DNA from: Thiomicrorhabdus sp041583835
GTDB taxonomy: Bacteria > Pseudomonadota > Gammaproteobacteria > Thiomicrospirales > Thiomicrospiraceae
Reading direction: 5' to 3'
Length of the DNA: 45,994 nt
NCBI RefSeq assembly: GCF_041583835.1
Contig: NZ_JBFHFC010000018.1
Coordinates: 1 to 45,994, forward strand
This document shows, piece by piece, positions 23,596 through 29,562 of the stretch (position 1 is the first letter of the stretch; each line of letters begins with the position of its first letter). The notes under the pieces were generated by a model. That model had not been told where the DNA came from. It worked only from the letters and a program-made list of their open reading frames with translations, and made no database searches. Made by a program: the position numbers and the translations under genes.

Positions 23596-24675
23596 ATGGA
23601 ACACTCTTATCCGCATTTATTTTCTCCGCTGAAACTCGGGGCTATAGAACTACCCAATCGCATCGTCATGGCCCCTTTAACCCGAGCGCGAGCCGGAATC
23701 GAACACCTTCCGAACGACTTAATGGCCGAACACTATTCTCAGCGTGCCAGCGGCGGTCTACTCATTGCCGAGGCGACTATGGCCATGGAAGGCTGCAGTG
23801 CTTTTTGGAAAGAACCTGGAATTTACTCCAAAGAACAGATCGACGGCTGGAAAAAAGTCACCGATGCGGTTCATGCCAAAAGCGGACGTATCTTCCTGCA
23901 AATATGGCACGGCGGCCGCGCCTGTCACCCTGCACTGAATGATGGCAAGGTCCCTGTCGCGCCTAGCGCCATCGCCATCGAAGACGAAGTCCACACTCCG
24001 GAAGGTAAGCTGCCATACACCGTACCGCGCGAACTGGCTCTGGAAGAAATCCCGACCATCATCGAGGGGTTCAAACAAGCCGCAATCAATGCCAAAGAAG
24101 CCGGTTTCGACGGTGTCGAAGTTCACGGTGCAAACGGTTATCTATTGGATCAATTCCTGCGCGACGGCAGCAATAAACGTACTGACGCTTACGGCGGACC
24201 GATCGAAAACCGCGCTCGATTGATGCTGGAAGTACTTGAGGTGGTGTGTGATGTTTGGGGTAGCGACCGAGTGGGATTGCGAATCTCTCCCGTAAACAGC
24301 TTCAATAGTATGCGCGACAGTGATCCTTTGACTTTGAGCAAATGGGTAAGTGAAAAACTAAACGAATTTGATTTGGCTTACCTACACGTCATGCGCAGTG
24401 ACTTTTTCGGGGTACAGAAAGAGGATGTGCTCTCTGTATGCGAACAGAACTACCAAGGTAACCTGATCGGAAACATGGGCTATACAGCCGAAGAAGCCGA
24501 AGCGGCAATTGCCGGCGGTGACCTGGAAGCCGTTGCTTTCGGTGTCCCTTATCTTGCCAATCCGGATTTACCGGAACGCCTTAAAGCAGGTGCGCCGCTG
24601 AACGAAGCGGATCCTAATACGTTCTACACAGAAGGACCGGAAGGTTATAACGATTATCCGTTTATGGACAAATAA
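23596..24675 (+). CDS. Old Yellow Enzyme family FMN oxidoreductase (NemA-like)
   Basis: A 359-residue NAD(P)H-dependent flavoenzyme of the OYE class that reduces electrophilic alkenes, nitroesters or N-ethylmaleimide. Visible: LFSPLKLGAIELPNRIVMAPLTRARAG (FMN-binding N-terminus, given here across residues 8-34), Gln/His in LQIWHGGRA, the substrate-binding His-Asn pair in EVHGANGYLLDQFLRD, and the FMN phosphate site near GNMGYTAEEAEAAI. Length and motifs fit the NemA/XenB branch. A good AGGGGACA ribosome-binding site precedes the ATG. No nemR-like regulator is adjacent. It ends at a terminator. Confidence 0.92.
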   Translation: MEHSYPHLFSPLKLGAIELPNRIVMAPLTRARAGIEHLPNDLMAEHYSQRASGGLLIAEATMAMEGCSAFWKEPGIYSKEQIDGWKKVTDAVHAKSGRIFLQIWHGGRACHPALNDGKVPVAPSAIAIEDEVHTPEGKLPYTVPRELALEEIPTIIEGFKQAAINAKEAGFDGVEVHGANGYLLDQFLRDGSNKRTDAYGGPIENRARLMLEVLEVVCDVWGSDRVGLRISPVNSFNSMRDSDPLTLSKWVSEKLNEFDLAYLHVMRSDFFGVQKEDVLSVCEQNYQGNLIGNMGYTAEEAEAAIAGGDLEAVAFGVPYLANPDLPERLKAGAPLNEADPNTFYTEGPEGYNDYPFMDK

Positions 24676-24735
24676 ACCTTTCAAGCCATTAAGACGGCCG
24701 ATGCTTTTAAGTGTCTGCCGTTTTGTTCACACGAA

Positions 24736-24759
24736 GCCGGACAGGCCAGTCCGGTTTTT
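24736..24759 (+). terminator. Intrinsic terminator after the Old Yellow Enzyme gene
   Basis: CCGGAC (24737-24742) / GTCCGG (24749-24754) stem with a 6-nt loop and five T residues on the plus strand. Confidence 0.82.
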
Positions 24760-24782
24760 AGACTCTGATAAAACTCGATTGA

Positions 24783-25481
24783 TTATCGAGACCCTGCCCC
24801 TTTCACCACCAAGTAGAGCGCAAACGCCAACTCGGCGATCAACGGAATCAGATAAACCGGTTCCATCACGGCCGAATAGTCCGGCAACACGAAACGTACA
24901 AAGCTACCTGCCAGATAGACCACGCCTGCAGCAATCAGACCGTAACCCAGCCAGCTTGGAAAATAGCCGGACTTGATCAACAAATACCCCAAAATCAGGT
25001 TGGAAAGCCCGAAGAACACCAAGCCCAGATCGTAACCGTGGCTGTGTAGATCCAGAAACAATGACGCCAAAGCATGCAGTTGCGCCGGTTCAAAACCGCC
25101 TACATAAACAGTTCCGTTCAACAGTAAGGCCGCTGCATAGTAATTGATCAGGTTAAAGCCGAGAATCGATGCCTGTGTCAGCCGGAACGCCGCCGCCATC
25201 AAAGCCAACGTATTGCTGACCGGTTTGAATAGAACATAAAAAAGTACTGCGATGGCCACGTCGCTCAACAGCATGATTGAGTCGGCGACAAAACCGAAAC
25301 GGAACAGCGAATCAGACGCTAGAATATTCGATGCCGTCGCCATGGCATCACCCTCGACAATCAGGCTGGAGCGAATGAAAACTTCACTGCCGATACCGCA
25401 GACGATGATAACCAGATACAACCAGCCCGCGACTCTCGCATAAGACGATAAGGATCCTACATTGATGTTTTGTCCCGACAT
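24783..25481 (-). CDS. DUF4386 multi-pass membrane protein
   Basis: A 232-residue integral membrane protein with about six helices. It begins after a short polar N-terminus with YARVAGWLYLVIIVCGIGSE, typical of DUF4386, and has the family's conserved YAAALLLN and GLSNLILGYLLIKSGYFP segments. The ATG at 25481 has GGAG 9 nt upstream; an in-frame TTG lies 15 nt earlier. Function unknown. It is convergent with the Old Yellow Enzyme gene and divergent from the HAD phosphatase gene. Confidence 0.85.
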   Translation of the reverse strand: MSGQNINVGSLSSYARVAGWLYLVIIVCGIGSEVFIRSSLIVEGDAMATASNILASDSLFRFGFVADSIMLLSDVAIAVLFYVLFKPVSNTLALMAAAFRLTQASILGFNLINYYAAALLLNGTVYVGGFEPAQLHALASLFLDLHSHGYDLGLVFFGLSNLILGYLLIKSGYFPSWLGYGLIAAGVVYLAGSFVRFVLPDYSAVMEPVYLIPLIAELAFALYLVVKGAGSR

Positions 25482-25595
25482 TCCAATTCGCTCCAATTAT
25501 CTTTAGGTTGTACTAAAATAAAATGAAACTCATTGAAAAACAACAAAATATATAATCAATACCATGCAAAACCCAAACAGACGAAAGAGGATGTT

Positions 25596-26381
25596 ATGAA
25601 TACGCGAGTACAACCGGCCAAGCCTTCAGGCATCAAAGCCCTATTGCTCGATCTTAGCGGCGTTCTCTACGAGGGAGACAACCGCATACCCGGTGCCGAC
25701 ACAACCTTGCAATGGTTGCGGAATCAAGGCTATGTGGTGCGTTTCGTCACCAATACGGCCACCGAATCGCATAGGCAGATTCTAAATAAACTCAAAGACA
25801 TGGGACTGGACATTCAAGAGCCGGAGCTCTTTACCGCTCCGCAAGCCGCCAAGAATTACCTAACCGCGCACAATATGAGACCTTATTGCATCCTGCATCC
25901 CAACCTGGAAGAGGAATTCTCCGACCTATGCGGTGGCGAACCCGACTGCGTGCTGCTTGGCGATGCACAGGACGGATTGAGTTACGCCAACCTCAACCAG
26001 GCTTTCAGGTTTCTGGAACAAGGCATGCCGCTTTTCGGCATCGGCAAGAACAAATATTTCATGAACCACGACGGCTTGAAACTGGATGCCGGCGCTTTCC
26101 TGCACGCCCTTGAATGGGCCAGCGGCACCGAAGCCGTCATCATGGGCAAACCCGATGCTCACTTCTTTGCCGAAGCGGTGCGTTCGACCGGCTTTGAAAT
26201 GCATGAATGCCTCATGGTCGGCGACGATGTCGAAAGCGACGTACAAGGCGCCGTCAACGCTGGCCTGTATGCGAGCTTGGTGAGAACCGGAAAATTCAAG
26301 GAAGCGGATCAACAGAAGTTGCCCGAACAAGCCTACTTGATCGATTCGATCAAAGCCCTACCCGACTTACTCACTTCTTAA
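25596..26381 (+). CDS. HAD-IIA phosphatase, LHPP-like
   Basis: A 261-residue haloacid-dehalogenase phosphatase. Motif I is LLLDLSGVLYEGD, with Ser at the DxS position as in the LHPP (phospholysine/phosphohistidine inorganic pyrophosphatase) branch. Motif II is FVTNTAT, the C2-type cap follows, then the lysine in VIMGKPDAHFF and motif IV MVGDDVESDVQGA. The ATG at 25596 follows GAGG at 6 nt; the A+T-rich frame upstream is leader. Phosphatase activity is well supported; the physiological substrate is not. Confidence 0.88.
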   Translation: MNTRVQPAKPSGIKALLLDLSGVLYEGDNRIPGADTTLQWLRNQGYVVRFVTNTATESHRQILNKLKDMGLDIQEPELFTAPQAAKNYLTAHNMRPYCILHPNLEEEFSDLCGGEPDCVLLGDAQDGLSYANLNQAFRFLEQGMPLFGIGKNKYFMNHDGLKLDAGAFLHALEWASGTEAVIMGKPDAHFFAEAVRSTGFEMHECLMVGDDVESDVQGAVNAGLYASLVRTGKFKEADQQKLPEQAYLIDSIKALPDLLTS

Positions 26382-26397
26382 TCCTTTATATTTTAAG

Positions 26398-26415
26398 CCG
26401 AACAAGCCTGTTCGG
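26398..26415. terminator. Hairpin between convergent HAD and DUF457 genes
   Basis: A perfect 7-bp stem CCGAACA / TGTTCGG with a 4-nt loop between two convergent stop codons. T-runs are poor on both sides, so its terminator strength is uncertain. Confidence 0.5.
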
Positions 26416-26434
26416 TTCTGAAGCATTCGCGAAC

Positions 26435-26923
26435 TTAAGTTCTAGGTATTCCTTTGAAATCGCCCCGCTTCCAGCGCCACGCATACAGCACCATCAATCC
26501 GGCGATATTGGAATACCAGACCCAAGGATTGCTCCAGGCAACACCGTCGTAAATCACATCGGAAACCGGCCAGAAAAGTTGTGTCGGAAAGAATTCCGCC
26601 GTATGGAACGGAATATCCAACAAAATATGAAACGGCCACGCCAGCATGACGAAGGCAATCTCCTTACGCCAGAGGGCCACCAGACCGATGATTGCAAAAG
26701 CGACGATCAGACTGTGGGAGATGTTGTAGTTGATACTTACCCAATCGGGAATGACGGCAAGATCGGGCTTGCCGAATTCAAAGCCGTTGGCAACTACCTG
26801 AGCGGGAAGCCACAAACCGAACGACACCAAATCGGGCAAAGCCCCGAAGAACATCGCCAGCATAAAGGTGCCGCGCCTGCCGAACAGGCCGCCACCCCAC
26901 AAGGTATGACTCAAGGTATCCAT
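26435..26923 (-). CDS. Membrane-bound metal-dependent hydrolase-like protein (YdjM/DUF457 type)
   Basis: A 162-residue membrane protein with four helices and the metal-ligand pattern of the DUF457/YdjM superfamily: MDTLSHTLWGGGLF at the N-terminus, ALPDLVS at the end of helix 1, NISHSLIVAF and WPFHILLDIPFHT. The ATG at 26923 lies 13 nt after the DUF1737 stop, with GGTGGG upstream. Length is typical. Metal binding is likely from the His/Asp pattern; the substrate is unknown. It is the last gene of the marR run. Confidence 0.78.
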   Translation of the reverse strand: MDTLSHTLWGGGLFGRRGTFMLAMFFGALPDLVSFGLWLPAQVVANGFEFGKPDLAVIPDWVSINYNISHSLIVAFAIIGLVALWRKEIAFVMLAWPFHILLDIPFHTAEFFPTQLFWPVSDVIYDGVAWSNPWVWYSNIAGLMVLYAWRWKRGDFKGIPRT

Positions 26924-26936
26924 ACATACCCACCGG

Positions 26937-27134
26937 TTAGACCGGAATGACTTTCCCCGAACTTTCCGAAGACTTGAGAACCACGGCCTGAGCGGCAATG
27001 ACTTCTTTACCGTTGAACGTCAAAGCCGGAGACCCGTACAGTTCATACCCTTCCTCAAGCAGCTTGGATATTCTCTCGCAAAAGGTCGAATCGTCCGGAC
27101 CGGTGATCAGTTTGTAACCCATTTGTTTTTCCAT
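26937..27134 (-). CDS. DUF1737 small protein
   Basis: A 65-residue soluble protein. YKLITGPDDSTFCERISKLL, then GYELYGSPALTFNG and AQAVVLK, is the DUF1737 signature almost throughout its length. The ATG at 27134 has AAGGA about 10 nt upstream; a second ATG at 27122 has none. Function unknown. It stands between a DUF1330 gene and a DUF457-type gene. Confidence 0.88.
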   Translation of the reverse strand: MEKQMGYKLITGPDDSTFCERISKLLEEGYELYGSPALTFNGKEVIAAQAVVLKSSESSGKVIPV

Positions 27135-27199
27135 AGAGTTTGATTCCTTATCTATTATTTTGATGATTATCGTTTCGACTCAAGCATGACCAACCTGGA

Positions 27200-27646
27200 T
27201 TAAGCGACGGCTTGCAATATATTGTTCGCCCCGCACTCAACCAAAGGTAATAAACGGGAGTCCTGAACCGCTGCAGTTCTATGCCCCATTCCTGCCAGGT
27301 ATTCTTCGTGCGATGCAAATGCCACAAAACTTTCGAGCGAACTCTGCTTGATCAACATCACCAGATCCCAATGCTCGTCTTCAGGCCCGATGAAAAACGG
27401 GCCGCCATCGCCTAAAAACGTCACTTCGCCGCCGCTCTGTTTCAAAAACGGCATCGTATGGTCTATGTACTTCTGAAACGCCTCCCTGCCGGAAATCGGC
27501 AGCAGTGGCGCAATCTCCGGACAGGCCGAATAATCGGCAATATCCCGAAATCTTAGCATATTCAGCATAATCACTTCACCCGAAAGGTGACGCCTGAACA
27601 AAGCCGCACCCGACGCTTGAGTGGGTTCGATATAGGTCTTTTCCAT
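27200..27646 (-). CDS. DUF1330 / dimeric alpha-beta barrel protein
   Basis: A 148-residue cytoplasmic protein. The core VIMLNMLRFRDIADY and, later, WDLVMLIKQSSLESFVAFAS, with HRTAAVQDSRLLPL near the end, fits the DUF1330 (ferredoxin-like dimeric barrel) group. It starts 3 nt after the MarR stop, so the two are translationally coupled and this is the most likely regulated partner. Small barrels of this kind bind or oxidise small molecules; nothing in the sequence says which. Confidence 0.82.
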   Translation of the reverse strand: MEKTYIEPTQASGAALFRRHLSGEVIMLNMLRFRDIADYSACPEIAPLLPISGREAFQKYIDHTMPFLKQSGGEVTFLGDGGPFFIGPEDEHWDLVMLIKQSSLESFVAFASHEEYLAGMGHRTAAVQDSRLLPLVECGANNILQAVA

Positions 27647-27649
27647 CTT

Positions 27650-28072
27650 TTAAAACACCTTTGAATACAGTTCGATTATTTTCGATTTCTGAGACTCGCT
27701 TAAACCACCTACCAGTTCCTTGGAAACCTGCTCAAAACTTGCCTTGGCGTCCTGATAAAGTTGTTGGCCTGACTTGGACAGTTTTACCAGACTCTGTCGG
27801 GCATCACGCGGATTCACCACTTTTTCGATGACGCCGTTCTTTTCCATCGGTGCAATCAGCCTGGTAATACCGGACGCGCTCATGCCCATCGATTCGGCCA
27901 ACTCAATCCGAGTCGTTGCCTCACACCCAGAATTCGCAAGATAATCCATAACCAGATATTCGGTGAAACTGATGCCATGGATACTCAAACGGCCACCTAC
28001 CCGCTTGGATAAATTGGACGCCAGCAGTGCATTTTTGATGACCAGAGTGGCATCAAGAGATTCATTAGACAT
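27650..28072 (-). CDS. MarR family transcriptional regulator
   Basis: A 140-residue winged-helix repressor. The HTH recognition region is TRIELAESMGMSASGITRLIAPMEKNGVIEKV at about 63-94, with the wing NPRDARQSLVKLSKSG. The flanking helices for dimerisation are present. AAGGA precedes the ATG. It heads marR-DUF1330-DUF1737-DUF457, and a 24-bp inverted repeat 15 bp upstream of its start is the likely autoregulatory operator. A phenolic or electrophilic ligand is usual for MarR proteins; here the ligand is unknown. Confidence 0.92.
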   Translation of the reverse strand: MSNESLDATLVIKNALLASNLSKRVGGRLSIHGISFTEYLVMDYLANSGCEATTRIELAESMGMSASGITRLIAPMEKNGVIEKVVNPRDARQSLVKLSKSGQQLYQDAKASFEQVSKELVGGLSESQKSKIIELYSKVF

Positions 28073-28086
28073 GAATTTTCCTTAAA

Positions 28087-28110
28087 ATATATTTGACTAA
28101 TCAAGTATAT
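28087..28110. promoter_or_regulatory. MarR operator upstream of its own gene
   Basis: Arms ATATATTTGA (28087-28096) and TCAAGTATAT (28101-28110) are inverted repeats matching at 9 of 10 positions, separated by CTAA. TTGA-N4-TCAA is the core. Size and symmetry suit a MarR dimer, and the site lies where the marR promoter should be. Confidence 0.65.
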
Positions 28111-28149
28111 TTCAAGTTTAACTCAAATACAAACATAAAATTCAGGCAC

Positions 28150-28322
28150 AAAAAAACCCGCTAAAAAGCGGGTAACAAACTCATGATATGGTTTTATCAA
28201 TCAAACTAACGAGCTTTAAAGGTACCGGCCTGAAGTTAGTGAGAGACAAACAAAGCCGGAACTACCCGTTTACACACCGTACGCCGCCCCTGAAGATAGG
28301 TATTACTGCGTACTTGATGTGT
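28150..28322 (-). ncRNA. Candidate structured small RNA of unknown family
   Basis: No convincing protein gene covers 28073-28460. On the minus strand an extended -10 promoter (28329-28357) predicts a start at 28322. From that base ACACAUCAAGUACGC pairs with GCGUACGGUGUGU (28284-28272), using GUACGC/GCGUAC and ACAC/GUGU. A second stem pairs GGUA...CCGGC with GCCGGUACC, and ACUAAC/GUUAGU offers an overlapping alternative. The RNA ends at a CCCGC-UAAAAA-GCGGG terminator with a seven-T run at 28151-28157. Predicted length is about 172 nt. It does not match 6S RNA, SRP RNA, tmRNA, RNase P or an FMN riboswitch as I know them. Confidence 0.55.
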
Positions 28323-28328
28323 GCGTGC

Positions 28329-28357
28329 AGAATAACAGAGAAAGAAACCAAAAACAA
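28329..28357 (-). promoter_or_regulatory. Promoter of the candidate small RNA
   Basis: Minus strand -35 TTGTTT (28352-28357), 17-bp spacer, -10 TATTCT (28329-28334) preceded by TGT (extended -10). The predicted start coincides with the first base of the 5' stem of the RNA. Confidence 0.5.
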
Positions 28358-28415
28358 CTCTCTCATCAAATTAATCGGCGTTTTAAACGGATGAAATAAT
28401 GATTCGGCCTGTTTA

Positions 28416-28424
28416 TGCTAAAAT
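28416..28424 (+). promoter_or_regulatory. Extended -10 promoter of fklB
   Basis: TGC-TAAAAT on the plus strand, with no clear -35, predicts a start near 28431 and a 30-nt leader that contains the fklB ribosome-binding site. Confidence 0.45.
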
Positions 28425-28460
28425 CCCCCCTTTTACTAGTAACTCAAAAGGACGACAGCA

Positions 28461-29081
28461 ATGTCAGAAAAATATACTACTTCGGCTGATATCGTCAGCT
28501 ACAGCCTTGGACGTCAAATGGGCGACCAGTTCGCGGCCGATCCTTTCGAAGGCATCAACCCAAGTGCGATTGCCGAAGGTGTAATCGACTCACTAACAGG
28601 CAAGCCAAGTTCGGTCAGCCAAGAAGCTTTGCAGCAGGCTTTCCAAGAAATCAACGACATCATGCAGGCTAAAGAAGCCGAAAAAGCGCAAAAAGCGGCG
28701 GCTGAAGGCGAAGCTTTCTTGGCTGAAAACGCTAAAAAAGAAGGTGTTGTCGTGACTGAATCCGGCCTTCAGTACGAAATCATCGAAGAAGGAACTGGCG
28801 AAAAACCGGGAGCGGAATCTGTCGTCTCAACCCACTATCACGGTACTTTGATCGACGGTACGGTTTTCGATAGTTCGGTAGAACGCGGCCAGCCGGCTCA
28901 ATTCCCTGTCAACCGCGTTATCGCCGGTTGGACCGAAGCGCTTCAAATGATGCCGACCGGTTCGAAATGGCGTTTGTACATCCCGCATAACCTGGCTTAC
29001 GGCCCACAAGGTTCCGGCGGTAAAATCGCGCCTTACTCCGCATTGGTTTTTGATGTAGAGCTTTTGGAAATCGTTTCCTAA
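28461..29081 (+). CDS. fklB: FKBP-type peptidyl-prolyl isomerase FklB
   Basis: A 206-residue protein, the same length as E. coli FklB, without a signal peptide and so cytoplasmic. The N-terminal dimerisation domain (VSYSLGRQMGDQF to about residue 70) and an alanine- and glutamate-rich helix lead to the FKBP domain at about 115-205: VSTHYHGTLIDGTVFDSSVERG, VIAGWTEALQMMPTGSKWRLYIP, then YGPQG and the terminal VFDVELLEI. These carry the usual active-site aromatic residues. AAAAGGA is 9 nt upstream of the ATG. FkpA is less likely, as that protein is exported. Confidence 0.94.
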   Translation: MSEKYTTSADIVSYSLGRQMGDQFAADPFEGINPSAIAEGVIDSLTGKPSSVSQEALQQAFQEINDIMQAKEAEKAQKAAAEGEAFLAENAKKEGVVVTESGLQYEIIEEGTGEKPGAESVVSTHYHGTLIDGTVFDSSVERGQPAQFPVNRVIAGWTEALQMMPTGSKWRLYIPHNLAYGPQGSGGKIAPYSALVFDVELLEIVS

Positions 29082-29562
29082 TAAAGCGCCATACCTATGC
29101 AGAGTTCTATTTATGGGCTCTGCGTTATTGCCGGCAATCCACTTTTTAATCTATTTCCTGCCAGTTCAGACCCATAAAACTTACCTTTCAAAAAATCACC
29201 TACTCTTTTATTTATTCATTACTTCCGTTCATTCAGACCTTAAGGTAACTTTTAGTCTACTTCCCATATTCCAATACATTATTTACCTTTTAGAGCCCTT
29301 AATTTCACTCTCCTTTTTTATTCAAATTGACGAAGACAACAATCAATCCTTTTCATCCAATTTTAAATCCCTCTTAATTTAATAGGTAACATTACTAACT
29401 TAATGGTATTATACTCTACCAACTAAGTAATGAATCGAGGGGTTGGTCGTTTATAACGACCATAATGTACAGAATCCGATGCACTTAAATTTGCCCATAT
29501 TCTTAAGATCGATTCAGACTTGACCCTGTATTAAGTTTTCCAATCACAATGGTGTGATCATT
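29082..29562. other. 480-bp intergenic region between fklB and the chemoreceptor gene
   Basis: It holds a weak hairpin GCAGAG (29099-29104) / CTCTGC (29118-29123) that may end fklB, and the palindrome at 29445-29463. The A+T-rich open frame at 29113-29382 has no ribosome-binding site, very low-complexity composition and no family match, so I do not call it a gene. No tRNA-like or riboswitch-like structure was seen. Confidence 0.6.
29445..29463. promoter_or_regulatory. Perfect inverted repeat upstream of the chemoreceptor gene
   Basis: TGGTCGTT (29445-29452), TAT centre, AACGACCA (29456-29463): a perfect 8-bp palindrome about 100 bp upstream of the start codon. It could be an operator or an RNA hairpin. 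No T-run follows, so it is not a terminator. Confidence 0.45.

Noticed and set aside
28272..28322. Possible FMN riboswitch, because the candidate RNA contains UCUUCAGGGG
   Set aside because: Only the first dozen bases resemble the FMN element. The conserved later segments and six-helix layout are missing, and no riboflavin gene follows.
28188..28394. Open frame of 68 codons on the plus strand
   Set aside because: It runs antisense through the candidate small RNA, has no ribosome-binding site and no protein-like composition.
29113..29382. Open frame of 89 codons in the fklB-chemoreceptor gap
   Set aside because: No ribosome-binding site, A+T-rich, phenylalanine/leucine-heavy translation without a family; it is most likely chance.
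29480..29520. Sigma-28 flagellar promoter for the chemoreceptor gene
   Set aside because: TAAA and CGAT elements occur but are 3 bp too far apart for the consensus.
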